Shown here one piece after another: positions 56,800-64,000 of a stretch of DNA of 64,000 nucleotides. The stretch's first letter is position 1, and each line of letters opens with the position of its first letter. The notes under the pieces were generated by a model. The model had not been told where the DNA came from. It did no database searches and saw nothing but the letters and a program-made list of their open reading frames with translations. The translations under genes were made by a program, and so were the position numbers. This DNA is from Chryseobacterium sp. SORGH_AS_0447 (lineage in GTDB: Bacteria > Bacteroidota > Bacteroidia > Flavobacteriales > Weeksellaceae): NCBI RefSeq assembly GCF_030818695.1, contig NZ_JAUTAR010000001.1:4310395-4374394 (forward strand). Reading direction: 5' to 3'.

Positions 56800-56840
56800 G
56801 TAAAATATCAGACCTCAGAAATTTCGGTCTGATATTTTTA
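56800..56840 (-). promoter_or_regulatory. Strong hairpin inside the ribosomal operon, between rpsN and rpsH
   Basis: A 13-bp perfect stem (AAAATATCAGACC/GGTCTGATATTTT) with an 11-nt loop lies in the 144-bp gap, the widest in the operon. On the transcribed (minus) strand only a weak U-rich stretch follows, so it could be an attenuator, an RNA-processing site or a protein-binding element rather than a full terminator. Confidence 0.6.
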
Positions 56841-56888
56841 TCTTTAGTTTCCGAACAACTTAATTGTCCCGATTTTTTTAGTAATAAA

Positions 56889-57158
56889 TTACCAGCTGGC
56901 TTTTTTAACTCCCGGGATAAGACCGTTGTTTGCCATTTCTCTGAAAGTTACTCTGGAAATTCCGAACGTTCTCATGTATCCTCTTGGTCTTCCTGTTAAT
57001 TTACATCTGTTGTGTAATCTTACAGGAGAAGCATTTTTTGGTAATTTCTGAAGTCCTTCATAATCACCAGCTTCTTTTAAAGCTTTTCTTTTATCAGCGT
57101 ATTTAGCAACTAACGCTTCTCTTTTGCGCTCACGCGCTTTCATTGATTCTTTAGCCAT
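56889..57158 (-). CDS. rpsN: 30S ribosomal protein S14 (zinc-free form)
   Basis: 89 residues, the long form lacking the CxxC zinc motifs. [20 protein letters not shown] and [20 protein letters not shown] are typical. 3 bp after rplE. Confidence 0.98.
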   Translation of the reverse strand: MAKESMKARERKREALVAKYADKRKALKEAGDYEGLQKLPKNASPVRLHNRCKLTGRPRGYMRTFGISRVTFREMANNGLIPGVKKASW

Positions 57159-57161
57159 TTC

Positions 57162-57713
57162 TTAGTTCTTTTTGAATGGTAAACCGAAGTGAGTTAATAA
57201 TGCTTTAGCTTCTTTATCTGTTTTCGCAGTAGTAACGAAAGTGATGTCCATCCCCTGGATTTTTTTCACTTTGTCGATTACGATCTCAGGGAAGATGATC
57301 TGCTCGGTGATCCCTAAGTTGTAGTTACCTCTACCGTCGAAACCGTCTGCCTTGATTCCAGAGAAATCTCTGATACGTGGCAATGCAGAAGAAGTTAATC
57401 TGTCTAGGAACTCATACATTTTGTGAGCTCTTAGAGTAACTTTAGCACCTACAGGCATTCCTTTTCTTAGTTTGAAAGCAGCCTCATCTTTCTTAGAGAT
57501 TGTACCAACAGCCTTCTGACCAGTGATGTTCGTTAGTTCTTCAACAGCATAATCGATGATTTTCTTATCTGCAGTAGCATCTCCTAAACCTTGAGACAAT
57601 ACGATTTTCTCTAATCTAGGTACCTGCATTACAGATTTGTATCCGAATTCTTCCATCATTGCAGGAACAATCGTTTCTTGATATGCTTTTTTGGGTCTTG
57701 CTATATATTCCAT
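57162..57713 (-). CDS. rplE: 50S ribosomal protein L5
   Basis: 183 residues; 5S rRNA binder of the central protuberance. [40 protein letters not shown] and [16 protein letters not shown] mark the family. Confidence 0.98.
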   Translation of the reverse strand: MEYIARPKKAYQETIVPAMMEEFGYKSVMQVPRLEKIVLSQGLGDATADKKIIDYAVEELTNITGQKAVGTISKKDEAAFKLRKGMPVGAKVTLRAHKMYEFLDRLTSSALPRIRDFSGIKADGFDGRGNYNLGITEQIIFPEIVIDKVKKIQGMDITFVTTAKTDKEAKALLTHFGLPFKKN

Positions 57714-57726
57714 GTGTTCTTAAAAA

Positions 57727-58053
57727 TTATAAAGTTTCACCCGTTTTTTTGTTGATTCTTACTTTCTTATCTCCTTCGATTTTGTAACCTACTTTGATCG
57801 CTTTTCCGTCTTTACCAACTAAAGCAACGTTTGAGATATGAATAGAAGCTTCTTTTTCAGTAATTCCACCTTGAGGGTTGGAAGCTGAAGGCTTAACGTG
57901 TTTTTTAACGATGTTAAGTCCTGCAACAACTACTCTAGGGTCTTTTCCTTCTTTTTTGATCACTTCAATAACTTCACCGGTACCACCTTTAAGACCTTTC
58001 TTACCTGTAGTTACGATTACGTTATCTCCTCTTTTTATTTTTAACTTTGACAT
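57727..58053 (-). CDS. rplX: 50S ribosomal protein L24
   Basis: 108 residues. KOW motif at the N-terminus (KIKRGDNVIVTTGKKGLKGGTGEVIEV) and GGITEKEASIHISNVALV. Assembly initiator for 23S rRNA. Confidence 0.97.
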   Translation of the reverse strand: MSKLKIKRGDNVIVTTGKKGLKGGTGEVIEVIKKEGKDPRVVVAGLNIVKKHVKPSASNPQGGITEKEASIHISNVALVGKDGKAIKVGYKIEGDKKVRINKKTGETL

Positions 58054-58072
58054 TTTTTTACAATTTTAAATA

Positions 58073-58441
58073 TTAAAGTACTTCAGGAGCTAATGAAATG
58101 ATTTTCATATATTCTTTGTCTCTCAACTCACGAGCAACCGGTCCGAAAACACGGGTTCCTCTCATTTCTCCCGCTGCGTTTAGCAATACACAAGCATTGT
58201 CTTCGAATTTGATGTATGAACCATCTTTTCTTCTAACCGCTTTTTTAGTTCTTACTACGACAGCTTTAGATACCTGACCTTTCTTAGCGTTTCCTGATGG
58301 TGTAGAATCTTTGATAGTAACAACGATTTTATCACCAACTGAAGCATATCTTCTTCTGGTTCCTCCCAGAACTCTGATAACCAATACTTCTTTAGCACCT
58401 GTGTTATCAGCAACTTTTAATCTTGATTCTGTTTGTAACAT
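58073..58441 (-). CDS. rplN: 50S ribosomal protein L14
   Basis: 122 residues. [20 protein letters not shown] and [29 protein letters not shown] are near-invariant L14 sequences. 2 bp after rpsQ. Confidence 0.98.
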   Translation of the reverse strand: MLQTESRLKVADNTGAKEVLVIRVLGGTRRRYASVGDKIVVTIKDSTPSGNAKKGQVSKAVVVRTKKAVRRKDGSYIKFEDNACVLLNAAGEMRGTRVFGPVARELRDKEYMKIISLAPEVL

Positions 58442-58443
58442 TA

Positions 58444-58698
58444 TTACTTAGCTTTTTCAATGATTCTTACTAATCTCCATCTCTTGCTCTTGCTCATCGG
58501 TCTAGTTTCCTGGATCAGAACTGTATCTCCCTCTGTGCATTCGTTGTTCTCGTCGTGTGCAGTATATTTTTTCGTTTTCAAAACGAATTTACCGTACATC
58601 GGGTGCTTTACTCTTGTAGTTTCACTAACAACAATAGTTTTTTCCATTTTATTGCTGGAAACCACTCCGATTCTTTCTTTTCTTAAATTTCTATCCAT
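58444..58698 (-). CDS. rpsQ: 30S ribosomal protein S17
   Basis: 84 residues, OB fold. [20 protein letters not shown] and [18 protein letters not shown] are typical. Confidence 0.97.
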   Translation of the reverse strand: MDRNLRKERIGVVSSNKMEKTIVVSETTRVKHPMYGKFVLKTKKYTAHDENNECTEGDTVLIQETRPMSKSKRWRLVRIIEKAK

Positions 58699-58710
58699 TG
58701 TAAAATGAAA

Positions 58711-58905
58711 TTATTGTTTGTTAGTTAACTCAGTGTTTAGTCTAGCGATTGTTTTTCTCAAATCTCTGATTTGGATCGGGTTTTCAATTGGGCTGATTGC
58801 ATGAGCCAATTTCAATTTAGAATATTGAGCTTTTGCTTCAGTTAATTGAGTTTGAATATCACCCGCGCTTAAATTTTTAATATCAGCTTTTTTCATTGTA
58901 TTCAA
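58711..58905 (-). CDS. rpmC: 50S ribosomal protein L29
   Basis: 64 residues, two helices; MKKADIKNLSAGDIQTQLTE and the conserved PIQIRDLRKTIARLNTEL. 3 bp after rplP. Confidence 0.97.
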   Translation of the reverse strand: MNTMKKADIKNLSAGDIQTQLTEAKAQYSKLKLAHAISPIENPIQIRDLRKTIARLNTELTNKQ

Positions 58906-58908
58906 AGA

Positions 58909-59334
58909 TTAAAGAGGTTTAACAAAATCGTTAGCAACGATGAATTTGGTAACTACCGGTAATTTTTGTGCAGCAAGCCTAAGAGCTTCTTTGGCTACAT
59001 CGTAAGGAACACCTCCGATTTCAAACATAATTTTACCAGGCTTTACTACAGCTACCCAATATTCCACGGCACCTTTACCTTTACCCATCCTTACTTCGGC
59101 TGGTTTCTTTGTAATCGGCTTATCCGGGAAGATTTTGATCCATAGTTGACCTTCTCTCTTCATATATCTTGTCGCAGCGATACGAGCAGCTTCAATTTGT
59201 CTTGCAGTGATCCAAGCACCTTCTGTCGCCTTAATCCCGAAAGTTCCATAAGCAAGTTGACTACCTCTCTGGGCATTCCCCTTCATTTTCATCTTATGAA
59301 CTCTACGGAATTTGGTTCTTTTTGGTTGTAACAT
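58909..59334 (-). CDS. rplP: 50S ribosomal protein L16
   Basis: 141 residues near the peptidyl transferase centre. [35 protein letters not shown] and [22 protein letters not shown] are diagnostic. Separated from rpsC by 99 bp of tandem-repeat DNA. Confidence 0.98.
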   Translation of the reverse strand: MLQPKRTKFRRVHKMKMKGNAQRGSQLAYGTFGIKATEGAWITARQIEAARIAATRYMKREGQLWIKIFPDKPITKKPAEVRMGKGKGAVEYWVAVVKPGKIMFEIGGVPYDVAKEALRLAAQKLPVVTKFIVANDFVKPL

Positions 59335-59343
59335 AATTTCTAA

Positions 59344-59371
59344 ATTTTAGATTTTAGATTTTAGATTTTAG
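59344..59371. repeat. Tandem heptamer repeat between rpsC and rplP
   Basis: Four perfect copies of ATTTTAG followed by a poly-T stretch, with a related ATCTAAAATT near 59422. It occupies the only sizeable gap between rplC and rpsN. A/T slippage array; no function evident. Confidence 0.85.
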
Positions 59372-59433
59372 ATTTTTTTTATTTTAAAAAAGTAACGGTA
59401 ATTTAAAATTCAAAATGGTCTAATCTAAAATTT

Positions 59434-60189
59434 TTAATTATTATTGTTATTATTGTTATTGTTCTTTCTAGGTCTTCTGTTGTCTCTGTCTCCTCCTCTG
59501 TTATCTCTTCTGTCAGACTGACCACCTTTTTTCTGTTGTCCCACTAGTGGAGAAAGTTCTCTTTTACCGTAAACTTCTCCTTTCATGATCCAAACTTTAA
59601 CCCCTAGTTTTCCGTACTGAGTCAATGCTTCACCGATATGGTAATCGATATCTGCTCTGAAAGTAGACAATGGAATTCTTCCTTCTTTGAAAGATTCTGA
59701 TCTTGCCATTTCAGCTCCGTTCAATCTACCAGAGATCTGAACTTTGATACCTTCTGCACCCATTCTCATGGTACCTGCCATCGCCATTTTAACAGCTCTT
59801 CTGTAAGAGATTCTGTTTTCAATTTGCTTAGCAATGCTATCTGCAACCAATACGGCGTCAAGCTCAGGTCTTTTGATTTCGAAGATGTTGATCTGAATAT
59901 CCTTTTTAGTCAATTTTTTCAACTCTTCTTTCAGTTTATCAACTTCCTGACCTCCTTTACCGATAATAAGTCCCGGTCTAGCAGTAGTGATTGTAACTGT
60001 AACTAATTTTAATGTTCTTTCAATATAAATTCTTGAAATTCCACCTTTAGATAATCTAGCTTCAAGGTATCTTCTGATTTTGTAGTCTTCCGCGATTCTG
60101 TCTCCATAATCGTTTCCGCCAAACCAGTTAGAATCCCATCCTCTGATGATACCTAATCTATTACCAATTGGATTTGTCTTCTGTCCCAT
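59434..60189 (-). CDS. rpsC: 30S ribosomal protein S3 with asparagine-rich tail
   Basis: 251 residues. KH domain ([23 protein letters not shown] region) and C-terminal domain ([32 protein letters not shown] [20 protein letters not shown]). After about residue 215 comes a low-complexity Arg/Gly/Asp/Asn extension that ends in nine asparagines encoded by an AAT/AAC repeat (59437-59463). The tail is beyond the conserved fold. Confidence 0.98.
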   Translation of the reverse strand: MGQKTNPIGNRLGIIRGWDSNWFGGNDYGDRIAEDYKIRRYLEARLSKGGISRIYIERTLKLVTVTITTARPGLIIGKGGQEVDKLKEELKKLTKKDIQINIFEIKRPELDAVLVADSIAKQIENRISYRRAVKMAMAGTMRMGAEGIKVQISGRLNGAEMARSESFKEGRIPLSTFRADIDYHIGEALTQYGKLGVKVWIMKGEVYGKRELSPLVGQQKKGGQSDRRDNRGGDRDNRRPRKNNNNNNNNN

Positions 60190-60196
60190 ACCTTGA

Positions 60197-60595
60197 TTAA
60201 TTTTCTTTTGTACCTAAGATTAGCGTAATGTGGTTCGATCTTTTTCTGATTCTGTACCCTCTTCCTTGTGGAGCTGGTCTCAGTCTCTTCAATTGTCTTG
60301 CACTGTCTACAAAAATTTCTTTAACGATAAGGTTGGCTTCTTCGATATCCGCCCCTTCGTTTTTAGACTGCCAGTTTGCCATTGCAGAAAGAAGAACTTT
60401 CTCCAACTTGTTCGAAGCGTCTTTTTTAGAATATTTTAGAATATATAAAGCTTTATCTACTTCTACTCCTCTGATGATATCAGCTACCAATCTCATTTTT
60501 CTTGGAGAAGAAGGGCAATCATTATGTAATGCTTTTACTACATCCTGATTTGTTAATTTACGTGCTAATGCACTTTCTCTTTTTCTTGATCCCAT
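60197..60595 (-). CDS. rplV: 50S ribosomal protein L22
   Basis: 132 residues; lines the exit tunnel. [27 protein letters not shown] and [22 protein letters not shown] (beta-hairpin loop and C-terminus) match. 2 bp after rpsS. Confidence 0.97.
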   Translation of the reverse strand: MGSRKRESALARKLTNQDVVKALHNDCPSSPRKMRLVADIIRGVEVDKALYILKYSKKDASNKLEKVLLSAMANWQSKNEGADIEEANLIVKEIFVDSARQLKRLRPAPQGRGYRIRKRSNHITLILGTKEN

Positions 60596-60597
60596 GA

Positions 60598-60876
60598 TTA
60601 TCTGCTTCCTTTGTTTTTGTTACCACCATGACCTCTGAAAGATCTTGTTGGAGAAAATTCGCCTAACTTGTGACCTACCATGTTTTCTGTAACGTAAACA
60701 GGGATAAAAGATTTCCCGTTGTGTACAGCAATAGTTTGTCCTACGAAGTCCGGAGAGATCATCGATGCTCTAGACCAAGTTTTGATAACTGTCTTCTTAC
60801 CAGACTCTATATTTGCCTGAACCTTCTTATCTAAAGTATGATGAATGAACGGTCCTTTTTTAAGTGATCTTGCCAT
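60598..60876 (-). CDS. rpsS: 30S ribosomal protein S19
   Basis: 92 residues. [41 protein letters not shown] and [17 protein letters not shown] are near-universal. 2 bp after rplB. Confidence 0.98.
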   Translation of the reverse strand: MARSLKKGPFIHHTLDKKVQANIESGKKTVIKTWSRASMISPDFVGQTIAVHNGKSFIPVYVTENMVGHKLGEFSPTRSFRGHGGNKNKGSR

Positions 60877-60878
60877 AA

Positions 60879-61700
60879 TTATTTTCTTTTAGATACGATG
60901 TAACGGTTAGACACTTTGTTTTTCTTTCTTGTTTTGTAACCTTTAGACGGCATACCGTTTCTAGATCTTGGGTGACCTCCTGAAGAACGTCCTTCACCAC
61001 CTCCCATTGGGTGATCTACCGGGTTCATTACAACCGCTCTTGTTCTAGGTCTTCTACCTAACCATCTGCTTCTACCAGCCTTACCTGATACTGTTAACTG
61101 GTGATCAGAGTTGGAAACAGAACCGATCATGGCCATACATTCAGTAAGGATCATTCTGGATTCTCCTGAAGGCAATTTGATGATGGCATATTTTCCGTCT
61201 CTTGAAGTTAATTGCGCTGAAGAACCAGCACTTCTTGCTAAAATAGCACCTTGACCAGGCTTCATTTCAACACAAGAAATTACCGTACCCAATGGAATGT
61301 TTTTCAATTTCATTGCGTTTCCTACGTTTGGTTCTACGCTCTCACCTGAAACTACTTTCTGATCTACTTTGATACCGTTTGGAGCGATGATATATCTCTT
61401 CTCTCCGTCTGCGTATTCTAATAAAGCGATAAATGCAGTTCTGTTTGGATCGTATTCTACAGATTTTACAGTGGCTTCAACGTTTGCTTTGTTTCTTTTG
61501 AAGTCAATAATTCTGTATTTCTTTTTGTGTCCACCTCCGGTGTAACGCATGGTCATTTTACCTGTTTGGTTACGTCCACCTGACTTTTTAATACCAACGG
61601 TTAGAGATTTCTCTGGTTTGTTGGTAGTAATTTCCTCAAAATTGTTTACAATTCTGAATCTCTGTCCCGGGGTGATAGGTTTTAATTTTCTAACAGACAT
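60879..61700 (-). CDS. rplB: 50S ribosomal protein L2
   Basis: 273 residues; OB and SH3-like domains. [20 protein letters not shown], containing the histidine implicated in peptidyl transfer, is intact. 21 bp after rplW. Confidence 0.98.
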   Translation of the reverse strand: MSVRKLKPITPGQRFRIVNNFEEITTNKPEKSLTVGIKKSGGRNQTGKMTMRYTGGGHKKKYRIIDFKRNKANVEATVKSVEYDPNRTAFIALLEYADGEKRYIIAPNGIKVDQKVVSGESVEPNVGNAMKLKNIPLGTVISCVEMKPGQGAILARSAGSSAQLTSRDGKYAIIKLPSGESRMILTECMAMIGSVSNSDHQLTVSGKAGRSRWLGRRPRTRAVVMNPVDHPMGGGEGRSSGGHPRSRNGMPSKGYKTRKKNKVSNRYIVSKRK

Positions 61701-61721
61701 TACTATTATTTATAATTATAA

Positions 61722-62012
61722 TTAATTTACAGCAAAAATATCGATAACCTCACCTTCAGCAAGTTTGATTACCGCTTTTTTCAATTTGTTTGTCTTTCCA
61801 ACCTGAAGACCTTTTTTAGTGTATTTCGAAGAAACCTTCGGAGCATAAATCATTGTGTTAACGTCTGCTACTTTTACACCGTAAGCTGCTTCCACAGCCT
61901 TTTTAATCTGGATTTTATTCGCTTTGGTATCTACCAAGAAAGAATAAGAACCTCTTAAATCCGTAAGGTAATTAGCCTTTTCTGAGATAACTGGTTTAAT
62001 AATAATAGACAT
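61722..62012 (-). CDS. rplW: 50S ribosomal protein L23
   Basis: 96 residues; exit-tunnel rim, docking site for trigger factor and SRP. PVISEKANYLTDLRGSYSFLVDTKANKIQIKKAV region and VNTMIYAPK are typical. Confidence 0.97.
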   Translation of the reverse strand: MSIIIKPVISEKANYLTDLRGSYSFLVDTKANKIQIKKAVEAAYGVKVADVNTMIYAPKVSSKYTKKGLQVGKTNKLKKAVIKLAEGEVIDIFAVN

Positions 62013-62015
62013 GAT

Positions 62016-62645
62016 TTATTTCTTTAAATTTTCCTGGAATTTTTCAACTGCACCTTCGAAGAATACGATCTCACCTGCATTTACCAAATCGTAAGAGCTT
62101 ACTTCGTTGAAGTTCATTACTTTGGTTTTAGGTAAGTTTCTTGAAGATAAATACACATTCTTGTTAGCTTCAGGAAGAATGAACAAAGATTTTTTACCGT
62201 TTAATGTTAATGCATCTAATAAAGTAATGAAATCTTTAGTTTTAGGAGCATTTAAGCTCATATCTTCTAAAACTTTAATGCTGTTGTCTCTTAATTTCTG
62301 AGATAAAACAGATTTTTTAGCCAATCTCTTAAGCGCTTTGTTCAATTTGAATCTGTAGTCTCTTGGTTTAGGACCGAATACTCTACCCCCACCTCTGAAA
62401 GTTGGAGATTTAATATCCCCGTATCTTGCAGAACCAGATCCTTTCTGCTTCTTAAGCTTTTTGGTAGAAGCAGTAATTTCGCTTCTTTCTTTTGCTTTAT
62501 GAGTTCCTTGTCTCTGTGCGGCAAGGTACTGTTTAACTTCTAAGTAAACCGCGTGCTGATTTGGCTCAATTCCGAATACTGTTTCGTCTAGAGTTACTTT
62601 TCTTCCGGTCTCTTTTCCTGATGTATTTAATACTACTAGTTCCAT
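62016..62645 (-). CDS. rplD: 50S ribosomal protein L4
   Basis: 209 residues. [29 protein letters not shown] tunnel loop and [20 protein letters not shown] are present. Its start overlaps the end of rplC by 10 bp. L4 represses the S10 operon in E. coli; no equivalent leader structure is identified. Confidence 0.98.
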   Translation of the reverse strand: MELVVLNTSGKETGRKVTLDETVFGIEPNQHAVYLEVKQYLAAQRQGTHKAKERSEITASTKKLKKQKGSGSARYGDIKSPTFRGGGRVFGPKPRDYRFKLNKALKRLAKKSVLSQKLRDNSIKVLEDMSLNAPKTKDFITLLDALTLNGKKSLFILPEANKNVYLSSRNLPKTKVMNFNEVSSYDLVNAGEIVFFEGAVEKFQENLKK

Positions 62646-63262
62646 TTTCTGATAATTACATAAGAATTTTTAGCTCCCGGAACAGCACCTTTTACTACTA
62701 AAAGATTTTGTTCTTGATCCACTTTTAACACCTGAAGGTTTTGTACAGTCACCTGCTTACCTCCCATTCTTCCAGCCATTCTCATCCCTTTGAATACTCT
62801 TGAAGGGTCTGATCCAGCACCGATAGAACCTGGAGCTCTAAGTCTGTTGTGCTGACCATGAGTTGCCTGCATTACACCTCCAAAGCCGTGTCTTTTAACA
62901 ACACCCTGGAAGCCTTTACCTTTTGAAGTACCTGTTACATCCACGAATTCTCCTTCGTTGAACAAGTCTACTTTTACTTCTTCTCCTACTTTTACTTCAT
63001 CAACGAATTCTCTGTAGAATTCTACCAATTTAGCTTTAGGAGCAGAACCAGCCTTTTTGAAATGGCCAGCTAACGCTTTACCAACGTTCTTCTCACTCTT
63101 GTCATCGAAACCTAATTGAACTGACTTATAACCGTCTTTTTCAATGGTTCTGACCTGTAAAACCGAGCACGGACCAGCTTGGATAACTGTACAAGGAATG
63201 TTTTTTCCTTCTTCGTTAAACAAAGATGTCATACCGATTTTTTTACCAATAATACCTGACAT
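62636..63262 (-). CDS. rplC: 50S ribosomal protein L3
   Basis: 208 residues. [39 protein letters not shown] and [22 protein letters not shown] are diagnostic. First gene of the operon in this genome: rpsJ, which usually precedes it, is not present upstream. Promoter at 63369-63398. Confidence 0.98.
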   Translation of the reverse strand: MSGIIGKKIGMTSLFNEEGKNIPCTVIQAGPCSVLQVRTIEKDGYKSVQLGFDDKSEKNVGKALAGHFKKAGSAPKAKLVEFYREFVDEVKVGEEVKVDLFNEGEFVDVTGTSKGKGFQGVVKRHGFGGVMQATHGQHNRLRAPGSIGAGSDPSRVFKGMRMAGRMGGKQVTVQNLQVLKVDQEQNLLVVKGAVPGAKNSYVIIRKWN

Positions 63263-63368
63263 TGTTTATATTATAATAAAATTTATCCTTTATTTATCAT
63301 CATTTCCTGGAAGTCTGAAGTAATTTCTACGTTTGATATAGGCATACTACGCCCCTAAAATGAGTGTG

Positions 63369-63398
63369 CAAATTTATGAATAATTTTATAACTGGCAA
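63369..63398 (-). promoter_or_regulatory. Promoter of the ribosomal protein operon
   Basis: On the minus strand TTTG with TTG at 63398-63396, 19 nt, TAAATTTG (63376-63369): a perfect -33/-7 pair, about 107 bp before rplC. Confidence 0.7.
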
Positions 63399-63601
63399 AT
63401 ATTTACAGCAAAATATTTTGATTTTTAATGATTTAGAAACTTTAGATAAAATCAAGGTTAAATTTCAGCACCATTTTCTTTGAATTACAAAAAATTTAAA
63501 ATTAAGTTGGTTTTAAATTAAACCTGTCAGCAGAATCAACACAGTGATCCTCGTTCTAAAATCACCGTAATTTTACGGTTTCAATTGTACCCGGAATTTT
63601 T

Positions 63602-63609
63602 TACTTTTG
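63602..63609 (+). promoter_or_regulatory. Possible -7 element of the 63713 gene
   Basis: TACTTTTG, a full match, about 104 bp before the ATG; the nearest TTG is only 14 nt upstream. Confidence 0.3.
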
Positions 63610-63712
63610 AGAAATTAATAGGAAAAGTTTACTTTTACGGTAAAAAGGAAATATTTTAACCTATTTCTGAAATAACCAAAACCAATCACAAACGCTGACG
63701 CATTTTATACTA

Positions 63713-64000
63713 ATGAAAATTATATATTTTCTTTTTATTTTGTTTCTGACTGTTTCCTGCAGCGAGCAGCAGAATCACCGATACACTTTCTATTACTGGA
63801 AAACCGATCTTCACCTCGATCATACGGAAAAAGACGCTTTACAAAAAGCCTCGCTCCCTTATTTATACACGCGGTTTTTCGATGTGGATAAAATAAACGA
63901 AAAATTTCAGCCCATTGGCGTAATTACCAGAGATAAAAGCTTTACAACCGACAAGCAGATTGTTCCGACCGTCTTTATTATAAACAGGGCTTTCCTTCAT
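63713..64000 (+). CDS. Unknown lipoprotein, N-terminal part (runs off the window)
   Basis: 96 codons are visible. Signal peptide with lipobox cysteine C16 (FLTVSCSEQQ), then YTFYYWKTDLHLDHTEKDAL and IPTVF-type strands (QKASLPYLYTRFFDVDKINE, IVPTVFIINRAF). No family is recognised from this part. Transcribed away from the ribosomal operon. Confidence 0.8.
   Translation, partial: MKIIYFLFILFLTVSCSEQQNHRYTFYYWKTDLHLDHTEKDALQKASLPYLYTRFFDVDKINEKFQPIGVITRDKSFTTDKQIVPTVFIINRAFLH

Larger units (their letters stand above)
63263..63712. other. Divergent gap: rplC leader and AT-rich spacer
   Basis: 63263-63363 would be transcribed as the rplC leader, about 100 nt. It contains a 20-codon reading frame (63283-63345, minus; MPISNVEITSDFQEMMINKG) that ends 20 bp before the rplC start; whether it is translated is unknown. 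The remainder to 63712 is AT-rich, with one TACCGTAA/TTTTACGG-like inverted motif near 63565-63580, and shows no further gene. Confidence 0.5.

Noticed and set aside
49446..63262. tRNA or rRNA genes near the ribosomal protein operon
   Set aside because: No cloverleaf or rRNA sequence was recognised in any gap.

Overview
The window comes from a Flavobacteriia genome, most likely Chryseobacterium or a close Weeksellaceae relative (inference). The supporting signs are promoters of the Bacteroidetes -33/-7 type (TTG, about 20 nt, TAnnTTTG), few Shine-Dalgarno sequences, a type IX secretion C-terminal domain, SpoIIM/DUF4129/MoxR and GH genes of flavobacterial type, a zinc-free L36, and a GG-leader peptide of the kind seen in this genus. 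No rRNA, tRNA, prophage or CRISPR array was found.

Layout. 1-5580 (minus): methionine biosynthesis. A SAM-I riboswitch precedes metX, an ACT-domain homoserine dehydrogenase and metZ, followed by the start of metH. A REP-associated tyrosine transposase (RAYT) with hairpin repeats on both sides sits between metZ and metH. 5669-10325: a GH63-like glucosidase and a T9SS-secreted fibronectin protein. 10339-18729: a long minus-strand unit SpoIIM / membrane protein / DUF4129 / DUF4350 / MoxR / DUF58 plus a phosphodiester glycosidase and OsmC, with a divergent RDD gene. 18928-23915: GNAT, glycosyltransferase, LpxH-like phosphatase, YebC, a frameshifted OmpA gene and smpB. 24106-30717: YbiT-type ABC-F, GH13 amylase, recJ, nadD, an AT-rich unknown gene and DUF3817. 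30766-40314: lipoproteins, a TonB-dependent receptor, an esterase, GH43, and two arginine-deiminase-superfamily enzymes. 40608: a 53-residue cysteine-rich GG-leader peptide. 40866-43531: gltA and eno.

43723-48840 is the most interesting stretch. A minus-strand operon (68-aa peptide, NarL-type response regulator, unknown protein, membrane protein, histidine kinase) is followed by a second operon (110-aa two-TM protein, 105-aa protein, 375-aa probable outer-membrane protein). The two promoters carry the same 18-bp dyad (17 of 18 bases identical), each in exactly the same register to a TTG-N20-GAACTTTR core. This suggests an autoregulated two-component system with a dedicated target operon.

49446-63262 (minus) is the fused S10-spc-alpha ribosomal operon from rplC to rplQ, including secY, infA, rpmJ and rpoA. 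rpsJ is absent from its usual place; a promoter and a leader of about 100 nt precede rplC. The window ends in a partial lipoprotein gene on the plus strand.
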